In this document: positions 46,360 through 54,498 of the stretch, piece after piece
How the letters are laid out: the number at the start of each line of letters is the position of its first letter
How positions within the stretch are numbered: the stretch's first letter is position 1
Origin: Planctomycetota bacterium
GTDB taxonomy: Bacteria > Planctomycetota > GCA-002687715
Assembly: GCA_009691765.1 (NCBI GenBank)
Contig: SIAO01000003.1
Coordinates: 1-64,000 of the forward strand
Direction: 5' to 3'
Length of the DNA stretch: 64,000 nucleotides
Position numbers and translations under genes: made by a program
The notes under the pieces: generated by a model
Told to the model about the DNA's origin: nothing
Seen by the model: only the letters and a program-made list of their open reading frames with translations
The model's database searches: none

Positions 46360-47060
46360 TTGCGTTCTCCTCCTGCGCCGCCGAGTGCCGCGCGACCAGC
46401 ACCGCCACCATCGCCACCGCCTGCCGCAGATCCGCCGCGATCGCCACTTGCTCCGCCAGCTCCGCCTTCGCGGCCTCCAGAAAGATCGCGATCTTCTTCG
46501 CCCGGGTTAGGCAAGTAGGTCATGATGCGTAGCACACGATCGGCATCGGTGGTCTCGCCGAGTTTGCGCACGCTGAGCACCAGCACGCGCTTGATTTCAC
46601 CTTCGGGATCAACCTCTTCTTCGCCCTCACGCGTGCTGCTGCTGTCGCCGCTGACAGGGCGTCCGAGCATGCGCCCCGAGGAATCGGTGCTGAATCCAGC
46701 GTCCGCAAGAGTCGCGTCGTCGGCGCCTCCAAGCACAATCTCCTCGCGGAACACATCAATCGTCCATTCGAACCCGGCGTACTCATCCGGTGCATCGGGT
46801 GAGCCGAAGCCCGAGAAATCTCCGCTGTCCCCTTCCTCGTGAGCTTCCTCTTCAGCTTCTTCTGTGGTGAGCGGGCCAAGTTCGACATCGGCGAGGATGA
46901 TCTGCATGAGGTAGCGCAGTTTGCGTTCCTCGGTGGTTTCCAGCACGTCCTCGCCAGCCTGGCCGAGCACAGTGAGGAGCGGGATCATTGCGCCTGCCAC
47001 GATGACGAGGCTCACCACGACTTCTACGAGAGTGAATCCGCGTTGATTGCGCTTCATCAT
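46356..47060 (-). CDS. gspI: GspI-like minor pseudopilin with Gly-rich tail
   Basis: Prepilin signal GFTLVEVVVSLVIVAGAMIP; 234 residues. The middle section is very acidic (TTEEAEEEAHEEGDSGDF), and the end is a Gly/Ala/Arg tail (GGREGGAGGASGDRGGSAAG). Such tails are foreign to well-studied GspI proteins. Starts with ATGATG at 47060, overlapping the upstream gene by 4 bp. Subunit assignment is from gene order and is tentative. Confidence 0.68.
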   Translation of the reverse strand: MMKRNQRGFTLVEVVVSLVIVAGAMIPLLTVLGQAGEDVLETTEERKLRYLMQIILADVELGPLTTEEAEEEAHEEGDSGDFSGFGSPDAPDEYAGFEWTIDVFREEIVLGGADDATLADAGFSTDSSGRMLGRPVSGDSSSTREGEEEVDPEGEIKRVLVLSVRKLGETTDADRVLRIMTYLPNPGEEDRDLSGGREGGAGGASGDRGGSAAGGGDGGGAGRAALGGAGGERK

Positions 47061-47713
47061 CGCCCGGCTCCCGGAGCATCGTTGCCCATCACCTGATGAA
47101 AGTCGGATTCATCGGCATCCGGGAACTTGGCAGCGTAATCATGAGTTTCGGATTGGCCGGACAGCCCATTCACCTGCACGCTAAACCAAGCGCCTTCCTT
47201 GTTGTCTTCGTCTGTGGCCGATTGCAGCCACAAGATGAAGCTGTCGAGTGTGCCATCGGGCTGGTATTCAACGCTGATGGATTTCTTGTCGTAGAACTGC
47301 TTGGCATTGATCCAGTGACGCCGAAAGTAGACGCCGGATGGGAGGCTTTCCCAATCCTGCGCTTCGCGCCAGCCCTCGACTTCGGGGTCTTCCAGCAGGT
47401 GGCCGTCATCGACATCCATGAAGCGGCCATACGGGTCTTGAGGCGGATCTTGGCGGAAGCGGTAACGGCTGCGCTCGAAATCGATGTCGAGGTAGCAAGC
47501 GCGCTTCGTGCCAGCAGCGACCGAGCGCAAATAGTCGCTCATGCCCGCGAGCTTGCGGGCTGCAGCTCGCAAGCGCTCATGCTGCGTGACGCCATCCATG
47601 TTGGTCATCATCAACGCGCCCAAGAGGCCGAGCACGGCGAGCACCATCATGGTCTCAATGAGTGTGAAGCCCCCGCGATGCCTTCGGAAAGGATGCACGT
47701 GAGGGGCCAGCAT
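47057..47713 (-). CDS. gspH: GspH-like minor pseudopilin
   Basis: Leader of 15 residues, then GFTLIETMMVLAVLGLLGA. The 218-residue length and the HERLRAAARKLAGMSDYLRS helix followed by beta-rich segments fit GspH/FimT-type pseudopilins. It lies between gspG and gspI. The cleavage site is after Gly-Gly. Confidence 0.72.
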   Translation of the reverse strand: MLAPHVHPFRRHRGGFTLIETMMVLAVLGLLGALMMTNMDGVTQHERLRAAARKLAGMSDYLRSVAAGTKRACYLDIDFERSRYRFRQDPPQDPYGRFMDVDDGHLLEDPEVEGWREAQDWESLPSGVYFRRHWINAKQFYDKKSISVEYQPDGTLDSFILWLQSATDEDNKEGAWFSVQVNGLSGQSETHDYAAKFPDADESDFHQVMGNDAPGAGR

Positions 47714-47715
47714 GA

Positions 47716-48162
47716 CTACTCTCTCGACTTTTTGCTGGAGATGTCGGCGTCGTCGCCTTCACCTCCGGGCTGGCCATCCATGCCGTAGGACATGATCTCG
47801 AAGTCCGAACTGCTCAGCTTGCGGTAGGTGTAAGGATTGCCCCACGGATCGTTCACCTGACGGTTCTCATACTTGTCCGTGTCGATGAAGGACCGCGAGT
47901 GGTTCTTGCTGCCATCGAAGAGGAAATCGGGCCAATCGGATTCCTGTGGCAGCTTTCCGTTTTCGACGGTCTGGTGCAACTTGACGGCCTGTTTCAGCAC
48001 TTCGATGTCGAGCTCAGCCTTCTGGCGTTGGCTGCGGAAGAGTTCGCCGATGACATTGGTGCCTACCAGCGCACCCATCAGCGCGATGATGGCCAGCACG
48101 ATGAGCACCTCGACAAGGGTAAAACCGCGACGGCTCTTCTGGCGATTCTTGCTGCATTGCAT
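47716..48162 (-). CDS. gspG: Major pseudopilin GspG
   Basis: Main subunit of the type II secretion pseudopilus. 148 residues: leader ending RRG, hydrophobic helix FTLVEVLIVLAIIALMGALV, and the GspG core WPDFLFDG, VNDPWGNPYTYRKLSS and SYGMDGQPGGEGDDADI, the last being the calcium-binding C-terminal loop of GspG. ATG 48162 gives the standard short leader; the longer upstream frame is rejected. Confidence 0.9.
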   Translation of the reverse strand: MQCSKNRQKSRRGFTLVEVLIVLAIIALMGALVGTNVIGELFRSQRQKAELDIEVLKQAVKLHQTVENGKLPQESDWPDFLFDGSKNHSRSFIDTDKYENRQVNDPWGNPYTYRKLSSSDFEIMSYGMDGQPGGEGDDADISSKKSRE

Positions 48163-48238
48163 GGGAGTGTCTCCGTATACGCACACCAGGGCGCGTGCGC
48201 CCTTTGACGAGTCTTGCCCGCGTATTATTTCGGCACTA

Positions 48239-49462
48239 TCAGCCTCGACGGACCAGCGAACCCATTTGCATGAGGGGCATGATGATGGCCGCGACCACAA
48301 AGAGCACGACGAGCGCAAGTGCAATAATAATAACAGGTTCCAGCACTGAAGTGAGCCGTTGCGTAGCGAGATCGATTTCTTCGTCGTACGCCTCGGAAAT
48401 ATTTTCGAGCAGATCTTCAAGTTGCCCGGACTGCTCGCCGGTGGCGATCATGTAGCCCACCATGGGAGGAAACACACCGCTCGCCTGCAAAGGCGTCGAG
48501 ATGTCAGACCCTTCAAGGATGGACTTATGGACATCGCCAATGGTCTGAGCCAGCACCGCATTCTGCACCACCATTTGCACAATCTTCAGCGCGTCCAGCA
48601 CAGGAATGCCCGATTTAAGCAGTGTGGCCATGGTGGTGGCGAAGCGACTGATGGCGGTCTTGCGCACAAGATCGCCGAGCACTGGAACTTTCATGAGCAA
48701 GCGGTCGAAGCGAACGCGGCCTTCCGGAGAGCGGCGCATGTTTTTCAGGCCTAACCAAACGAGGAACGCCGCAAGCGGAATACTCCACCAGTAGTACTGG
48801 AAGAACTTGGAGATTGCGATCAGTGCTTGGGTGATGGCTGGCAGCGCCTTGCCGACTTTGGCGAACAAACTGGTGAGGTTGGGCACCACGAATGTCATGA
48901 GCACCACGACGACCAGCACACCGACGATAATCATCACCATGGGGTAGGTGAGAGCCGCAGTGAGCTTCGAGCGCAGGCGGTTCTGGCGCGTGATGTAAAT
49001 GGAGAGTCGCGAGAGAATGGCGTCCATTTGTCCAGAGGCTTCGCCCGCACGCACCATGTTCACATACAAGTCGTTGAACCACTGAGGGTGGTGCGACAGC
49101 GCATCGGCCAGCATGTCGCCTTGAGTGACGCGCTCACGCACATCGCGCAGCACGCGCTCGAAGTCTTTCGATTCCACTTGTCCGATCATCGCCTTGAGCG
49201 CATCCACTACCGAGATGCCAGCAGTCAACAGCGTCGCAAACTGGCGAGTTACCACGGCAAGCTGGCGCGGATCACCCCGCGGCGTGAACAGCGAGCGCCG
49301 CATCACGCTTTCCTTCTTGCGCTCTTCTAATGTGGCGATGTCGATGACATGCACGCCATCCGCCCGCAGCTTGGTGCGAGCAGCGCGCGGTGAATCGGCA
49401 TCCATGATGCCGCGACGTGGTTTGCCAGCGATGTCGATGGCTTTGTAGTCGTAGATGGGCAT
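48239..49462 (-). CDS. gspF: Type II secretion inner-membrane platform protein GspF
   Basis: 407 residues with two repeated GspF domains and three membrane helices. Start MPIYDYKAIDIAGKPRRG is characteristic, as are RQFATLLTAGISVVDALKA and ISRFATTMATLLKSGIPVLD (the two repeats), with GEASGQMDAIL and GEQSGQLEDLL. It recruits GspE at the membrane. It lies 3 bp after gspE. Confidence 0.96.
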   Translation of the reverse strand: MPIYDYKAIDIAGKPRRGIMDADSPRAARTKLRADGVHVIDIATLEERKKESVMRRSLFTPRGDPRQLAVVTRQFATLLTAGISVVDALKAMIGQVESKDFERVLRDVRERVTQGDMLADALSHHPQWFNDLYVNMVRAGEASGQMDAILSRLSIYITRQNRLRSKLTAALTYPMVMIIVGVLVVVVLMTFVVPNLTSLFAKVGKALPAITQALIAISKFFQYYWWSIPLAAFLVWLGLKNMRRSPEGRVRFDRLLMKVPVLGDLVRKTAISRFATTMATLLKSGIPVLDALKIVQMVVQNAVLAQTIGDVHKSILEGSDISTPLQASGVFPPMVGYMIATGEQSGQLEDLLENISEAYDEEIDLATQRLTSVLEPVIIIALALVVLFVVAAIIMPLMQMGSLVRRG

Positions 49463-49465
49463 CGG

Positions 49466-51169
49466 CTATTCGAAATCCATTTGCGTCACACGTAACACTT
49501 CCTGCAACGTGGTGTGTCCTTCTCGGACTTTGCGCAGGCCATCACCACGAAGTGTGATGAGGCCTTGTTCCAGCGCGGCCTTCTTGATGACGGACGCACT
49601 GGTGCGAGTCACGATCAACTCGCGGACCTTTTCGCCAATGGGCATGACTTCGTAGATAGCCGTGCGGCCTAGGTAGCCGGTGTTGAAGCAGTTTTCGCAG
49701 CCGCGCCCTTTATGCAGCAGGCCTCCCGGGAGGTCTTTCAAATCAAGGTGCACATCGTTCAGGATGGCGAGATCATCGGCGCCCGGCGCGTAAGAGATCT
49801 TGCACTCTTTGCAGATCACACGCACGAGGCGCTGAGCCACCACGGCGATGAGCGAAGACGCCACCAAGTAGGGTTCTACGCCAATGTCGAGCATGCGCGA
49901 GATGGCGCCTGCGGAGTCGTTGGTGTGCAGCGTGGAGAACACAAGGTGTCCGGTAAGAGCTGCTTGGATAGCGATGCGTGCGGTTTCTTCGTCGCGCACC
50001 TCGCCGACCATCATCACGTCCGGGTCTTGGCGCAGCAGTGAACGAAGTCCTGCCGCGAAGGTGAGCCCCTTTTTATTCGACACCTGGATCTGGCTGACGC
50101 CGGCCAGGTGGTATTCGATGGGGTCTTCAATCGTGATGACGTTTTTCTCGGCCGAGTCCACCTCGCTGAGGATGGCGTAAAGCGTGGTCGTCTTGCCGGA
50201 GCCGGTGGGGCCAGTGATGAAGATGATGCCGTGCGATAGATGGATCACTCTGCGCATTGCGGCGAGATGCTCGACCGACATGCCGATTTCATCCAGCCTG
50301 TAGACATTGGTCGTCTTGTCGAGCAGGCGCATGACGATGCGTTCGCCGTGGTTGGTAGGCACGGACGAGATGCGCACATCGACTTCCGCATCGCCGATCT
50401 TGATGCTGGCCCGCCCGTCTTGAGGGACGCGCCGTTCGGCGATGTCCATCTTGCCCATGACCTTCACGCGCGACACCACAGCGTCTTGCACCTTCTTGGG
50501 CACTGTCTCCATTTCGTAGAGCACGCCGTCAATGCGGTAGCGGATTTGGAGGCGATCTTCGTAGGGCTGCAAGTGCACGTCGGATGCGCGCATCTTCAGG
50601 GCCTGGAACAGCACCATGTTGACCAGCTTGATGATCGGGGCCTTGTTGGCCACATCGAGTAGGTCTTCGGAGTCAGAGACGAAGGCCGACAGGTCTTCGA
50701 GATTGTCGCCCTCGATGGTCTCGATGGCCTCGTCCACCATGTCCGCCTTGTGCCGGTAGGCCTTGTTCACCAGCAAGGTGATTGGCGCGCGTGGCACGAG
50801 CACTGGGCGCACTTCCATGCGCACCATCGCAGCCAAATCGTCGAGGGGATAGACCTCGAACGGCGCGCAGGTGGCCACATCCATGACCCCGTCCTGCACG
50901 CTGATGCCAACGAGGCTGTAGTTGCGCGCAAACTCGATAGGCACGCGCTCGCTGAATTCCTGCGGCACCTTGATGCCTTCAAGATCCGCGCGATAGGCGC
51001 AGCCAAGTTCCTCAGCGTAGAGACTGAGGATTTCGTTCTCTTCCAAACAGCCCTTGCGCAACAGAATGCGATCAAGGGTTTGCCCCGATTCGCCCTCCAG
51101 CCGCAGGCAGTCTTCGAGTTTGTCTTTGGGAATGCGCTCGCCCAACCGCTCCAGCAACCGGTCCTTCAC
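49466..51169 (-). CDS. gspE: Type II secretion ATPase GspE
   Basis: Hexameric ATPase powering pseudopilus assembly. 567 residues: N-terminal MshEN-like domain, then Walker A GPTGSGKTTTLYA near residue 322, Asp box IEDPIEYHL, Walker B LRQDPDVMMVGEVRDEETA and His box TGHLVFSTLHTNDS. A four-cysteine zinc motif (CKECKISY and CENCFNTGYLGR) near residue 460-505 is typical for GspE. Start GTG 51169 is preceded by AAGGGG. It follows gspD by 11 bp. Confidence 0.96.
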   Translation of the reverse strand: MKDRLLERLGERIPKDKLEDCLRLEGESGQTLDRILLRKGCLEENEILSLYAEELGCAYRADLEGIKVPQEFSERVPIEFARNYSLVGISVQDGVMDVATCAPFEVYPLDDLAAMVRMEVRPVLVPRAPITLLVNKAYRHKADMVDEAIETIEGDNLEDLSAFVSDSEDLLDVANKAPIIKLVNMVLFQALKMRASDVHLQPYEDRLQIRYRIDGVLYEMETVPKKVQDAVVSRVKVMGKMDIAERRVPQDGRASIKIGDAEVDVRISSVPTNHGERIVMRLLDKTTNVYRLDEIGMSVEHLAAMRRVIHLSHGIIFITGPTGSGKTTTLYAILSEVDSAEKNVITIEDPIEYHLAGVSQIQVSNKKGLTFAAGLRSLLRQDPDVMMVGEVRDEETARIAIQAALTGHLVFSTLHTNDSAGAISRMLDIGVEPYLVASSLIAVVAQRLVRVICKECKISYAPGADDLAILNDVHLDLKDLPGGLLHKGRGCENCFNTGYLGRTAIYEVMPIGEKVRELIVTRTSASVIKKAALEQGLITLRGDGLRKVREGHTTLQEVLRVTQMDFE

Positions 51170-51180
51170 GCCAACCCCTT

Positions 51181-53499
51181 TCAGCGACCGCTCGCGGGCG
51201 GCGTGGAACCTGTGCCAATCACCGGGGCCGCAGGTTGCGTCGCCGGTTGCGCTGTAGCAGCGCCCTGTTTGCCGTCCGCTTCGAGCGGTGCGGTGGGCAC
51301 GTAATGCGGCATGTCGAGATCTCCGGATTCTTCAATGTCTTCTACGTTCAAACCCGGAGCGTCAAACCCGACCGCGCGGAAGTTCGGATCCACGAGGGTC
51401 AGGTTGCCATGCAAGCGCAACACTTCCATCTTGGTTCCATAGGATATGTCTTCGAGCGTCTTGAAGTCGGAGAGGATGGTGGGTGTAACGAACAAGTAGA
51501 GCGTTGAGCGCTCGTGGTTCCTTGTCTGGCTCTTGAAGAGTTCGCCGAGAAGCGGAATCTCGCTGAGGAAGGGGACAGAGGTTTCCGCTTCGGAGACGTT
51601 GTCCTGCACGAGCCCGCCGATCACGACGGTCTTGCCACTCGGAACCGTGACGCTGCCTTTGAACTCGCGGCTGGTTTTGTCCGGCGGCAGCCCCGTCGTT
51701 GCGGAGTTCTGGACGAACGCTTCCACCAACAACAGAAGTTCGAGGCGCAAGTAATTGTCCGTGGAGATGTGGGGCGAGATTTCGAGCTTGAGTTCAGCCT
51801 TTTGATAGTCCTGGAAACCCGTGCGACTTTGGCCTGAAGGGTCGAAAGAGTTCTGTGCTGTGGCAACTTCGCGGCCCACGGAAATGTGGGACATCTCGTT
51901 GTCGTTGGTGAGCACGCTAGCGTTCGAAAGCAAGTTGACTTTCTGTTTGGTCTGCATCATGGACATCAGCAGCGGGATAGTGCCGTCGCTTTGGATAATG
52001 CCACCGAGGAGGCCGCTGAAGCCGACATTGGGCACACGCGCGAGGTTATTGAAATCAAATCCGGTAGGAAGTGTTGGGCTGGTGCCTGCGCCACTGCCGC
52101 CGCCCGTGCCTGTGCCGCCGGTGCCGGTGCCACTGCCGCCGCCGGTTGGCGTGATTTCGCTCAACCCGAATCCTGTCAAGCCACCGAAGCGAAAGCGGTC
52201 GCTGCCGCCTTGAATGCCACTGAGCTCCACACCCAGAGCGCGCAGGGCGTTGTCACTCAATTCTGCAATTGCGGCATGCACCATCACCTGCGGGCGTCGC
52301 TTATCGAGCATTTCAATAATGGGCGCAATTTCGTCGAAGCGCGTGCGCGTGCATGTGATGAGTAGCGAGTTGGTGTGCACATCGCCGACGATGGTCACCT
52401 CTTGGCCGATCTCAGACGCAGATGCTGGTTGGCCACCACCAGCGGAGCGTGTGTTGGACGCGCGTCCCGTACGCGAGGTCTGCTGTTGCAGGAGATCCTT
52501 CAAAGTGTCTTCCATGTCGTCGGCGTTGGTGTTCTTGAGGAAGAAGATGCGAATGTTGCTGTCGAGCGAAGTGACTTCTGTGTCCAACGCTGCGATAAGG
52601 CGCTTCACTTCTGACATGTCCGCGTCGACCGCATAAATCACAATGGCGTTTGTGCGCGGGTCAGCGATGATCTTTGGCTCTGGGATTTCCGTTGCGGCGG
52701 TGACGCCCTCACCGGGCGCGCGCGGCGCGCGCGGTTGACCGGGTGCTGCAGCACCGCCCGTGGTGGTGATCAGCTCCGAAAGCATGGCCACCAATTCCTC
52801 AGCCACGGCGTTCTTCAACGGCACAATGTCGAACTTCAAAGTGGCTGCGGATGAAGGCACATCCATTGCCATCATGATTTGATACACGGCGTACACCGTC
52901 GGAGCGAAACCGACGATAATCATTGCGTTGGCGGAGGGAACCTCCATCGAGAATTCGCTGGTGCGATTCACCATGAGCTGCGCAACGGCATTGCGCACTG
53001 AATCCACTTTGACATGCTTCAACGGGATGGTGGTCATGATGACTTCACCAGCCTTCGATTGATATTTCTTCAATTCATCGACGCTTACGAAATTGGCGCG
53101 TTGCTTGATAAGTTGCGAAGTCTGCACCAGTTCCACTTGGATGAAGTCGCCAGCATCTGGTCCCATCGGAACCATGGCGAAACCCTGCGTTACAAAAATC
53201 GCTTGCCAGAATTCGTAGATGCGATCGCGCGGCACGACGATGCGCCCCGTGACCATGATTTTGGGTTTGTTCTTGAAGTCTTGGTCATTGAACTTGAAGG
53301 GCCGCCCGGTGCTCGTCCCCGCGATCTGAATGGCCTCTTCGAGGCTCAACCCTTCTGGCGGGAACGTGTAGACCACCTTGTCTTTGTCCTCGGTAGTGGC
53401 CTGGCCCCAAACAGGGGCTGGCGACCAAGCGAAAACCACGAGCAGGGTCAGGAGGGCAGGGATTGCAAACCCCTTGGCCAGAGCCAGATGACGCGCCAT
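51181..53499 (-). CDS. gspD: Type II secretion secretin GspD
   Basis: Outer-membrane channel, 772 residues. A signal peptide (IPALLTLLVVFAWSPAPVWG) is followed by N0-N3 domains (VDSVRNAVAQLMVN; PEPKIIADPRTNAIVIYAVD) and the C-terminal secretin barrel (GSVTVPSGKTVVIGGLVQDN; VPFLSEIPLLGELFKS). A Gly/Thr-rich linker interrupts the end of the N-domains or gate region (GTGTGGTGTGGGSGAGTSPT). gspC, gspK, gspL and gspM were not seen in the window. It is the first gene of the operon. Confidence 0.93.
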   Translation of the reverse strand: MARHLALAKGFAIPALLTLLVVFAWSPAPVWGQATTEDKDKVVYTFPPEGLSLEEAIQIAGTSTGRPFKFNDQDFKNKPKIMVTGRIVVPRDRIYEFWQAIFVTQGFAMVPMGPDAGDFIQVELVQTSQLIKQRANFVSVDELKKYQSKAGEVIMTTIPLKHVKVDSVRNAVAQLMVNRTSEFSMEVPSANAMIIVGFAPTVYAVYQIMMAMDVPSSAATLKFDIVPLKNAVAEELVAMLSELITTTGGAAAPGQPRAPRAPGEGVTAATEIPEPKIIADPRTNAIVIYAVDADMSEVKRLIAALDTEVTSLDSNIRIFFLKNTNADDMEDTLKDLLQQQTSRTGRASNTRSAGGGQPASASEIGQEVTIVGDVHTNSLLITCTRTRFDEIAPIIEMLDKRRPQVMVHAAIAELSDNALRALGVELSGIQGGSDRFRFGGLTGFGLSEITPTGGGSGTGTGGTGTGGGSGAGTSPTLPTGFDFNNLARVPNVGFSGLLGGIIQSDGTIPLLMSMMQTKQKVNLLSNASVLTNDNEMSHISVGREVATAQNSFDPSGQSRTGFQDYQKAELKLEISPHISTDNYLRLELLLLVEAFVQNSATTGLPPDKTSREFKGSVTVPSGKTVVIGGLVQDNVSEAETSVPFLSEIPLLGELFKSQTRNHERSTLYLFVTPTILSDFKTLEDISYGTKMEVLRLHGNLTLVDPNFRAVGFDAPGLNVEDIEESGDLDMPHYVPTAPLEADGKQGAATAQPATQPAAPVIGTGSTPPASGR

Positions 53500-53542
53500 G
53501 TTCGACCTTTCCGGATCTAGTGCGTAGACAGACAGCTACAAA

Positions 53543-53594
53543 CCGACGGGGTTCCGTCGGCAAAGTCACCGCCTCTGCTCGGTCCCGAGGGACC
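53543..53594. promoter_or_regulatory. Two perfect palindromes in the gspD / IHF-gene divergent region
   Basis: CCGACGG/CCGTCGG (53543-53560, loop of 4) and GGTCCC-GA-GGGACC (53581-53594) lie upstream of gspD. Either could be an operator or a leader hairpin of the gsp operon. The surrounding 296 bp show no gene. Confidence 0.35.
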
Positions 53595-53693
53595 AAGCGC
53601 CGCTATTCTCCCTTGTCTGCTCAGAGTGTCCACAGGGAGCCCTGCCCAGACGAGGCCACGCCCAACTTTCTTCCTAGGACATGAGGGCTTGCG

Positions 53694-53722
53694 TTTGCAG
53701 ATCCAAGGGTGTCGTCTAATAT
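53694..53722 (+). promoter_or_regulatory. Promoter candidate for the IHF/HU gene
   Basis: TAATAT (53717-53722, five of six) with TTTGCA 17 bp upstream (53694-53699). The ATG at 53796 has GGGAG at a good distance. Confidence 0.4.
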
Positions 53723-53795
53723 GCTTCCTCCCTGAAGGTTGTAGGGTCCGGAAGACTACCGGGTCGCTTATTCTTTCTGGCAACGGGAGTCGCGC

Positions 53796-54182
53796 ATGTC
53801 GCAAACGGTCACCAAGAAGGAACTCGCCTACCGCATCGCCGGAGTCTCCGGTCATAAGAAGGTGATCGTCCGCAAGATCATTCAGCAGTTCATCGAAGAC
53901 ATCATCGGCGAACTGTCCCGTGGCAATCGCTTGGAGTTTCGAGAATTTGGGGTGTTTGAACTGAAGCGCCGTGCGCCGAGGCGCGCGAGAAACCCACGCA
54001 CTGGTGATCGGGTCGATGTTCCCTCGAAGACAGTGGTGTATTTCAAGCCGGGTCGAGCCATGCGTGAGATGCTGTCCCGCTTCGATTTGACCGATTCCAA
54101 CGCCCCAGCGGCAGCAAGGCCGAGGCGTCAGCCCGGCGCCCGTCCTGTCGAGACGCCGAAGGAACGCTCAGCAGAGGCCTGA
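53796..54182 (+). CDS. IHF/HU-family DNA-binding protein
   Basis: Histone-like protein of 128 residues. The N-terminal ~95 residues are the HU fold: TVTKKELAYRIAGVSGHKK, RLEFREFGVFELKRRAPRRARNPRTGD (beta arm with the family RNPRTG motif) and VVYFKPGRAMREMLS. An extra Pro/Ala/Arg tail of about 30 residues follows (RPRRQPGARPVETPKERS). IHF and HU cannot be told apart here. rpsU lies 78 bp downstream on the same strand. Confidence 0.93.
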   Translation: MSQTVTKKELAYRIAGVSGHKKVIVRKIIQQFIEDIIGELSRGNRLEFREFGVFELKRRAPRRARNPRTGDRVDVPSKTVVYFKPGRAMREMLSRFDLTDSNAPAAARPRRQPGARPVETPKERSAEA

Positions 54183-54219
54183 GGTGCCTTGGGATGCGGC
54201 AGCCAAAGCGCTAAACCTT

Positions 54220-54231
54220 CGTCCCGGGACG
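54220..54231 (+). promoter_or_regulatory. 12-bp perfect palindrome upstream of rpsU
   Basis: CGTCCCGGGACG is centred about 35 bp before the rpsU start codon. It could be a dimer-binding site. There is no direct evidence of function. Confidence 0.25.
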
Positions 54232-54260
54232 GTCAGTGGCCGACCCAGTGAGGAGAGCCA

Positions 54261-54464
54261 GTGGGAATTCGAGTTCAAGTGCGAGACAACGAACCGATCG
54301 ACAAGGCGCTACGTCGCCTCAAACGCCTCTGCAACGCAGAAGGCATGGATCGCGCTGTCAAAGCGAAAGCCTTTTACGAGAAGCCCAGTGAACGCCGCCG
54401 CCGCAAGGCGAAGGAACGCACCAAGACCATCCGTATCGCACATCGCATGCGCGCGGAAGGCTGA
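54261..54464 (+). CDS. rpsU: Small ribosomal protein bS21
   Basis: 67 residues, very basic. VRDNEPIDKALRRLKRLCNAEG and FYEKPSERRRRKAKER are the bS21 signatures. GTG 54261 follows AGGAGA with good spacing. A strong hairpin follows 10 bp after the stop. bS21 lies on the 30S platform and helps initiation. Confidence 0.95.
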   Translation: MGIRVQVRDNEPIDKALRRLKRLCNAEGMDRAVKAKAFYEKPSERRRRKAKERTKTIRIAHRMRAEG

Positions 54465-54474
54465 ATTCTCTCTG

Positions 54475-54498
54475 GCGGACGCTGCTCTCAGCGTCCGC
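54475..54498. terminator. Bidirectional hairpin between rpsU and cbs
   Basis: GCGGACGCTG (54475-54484) pairs perfectly with CAGCGTCCGC (54489-54498) around a CTCT loop. It sits between convergent genes and includes the last codons of the minus-strand gene. There is no U-tract, but a 10-bp GC stem at this place fits a shared terminator. Confidence 0.55.
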
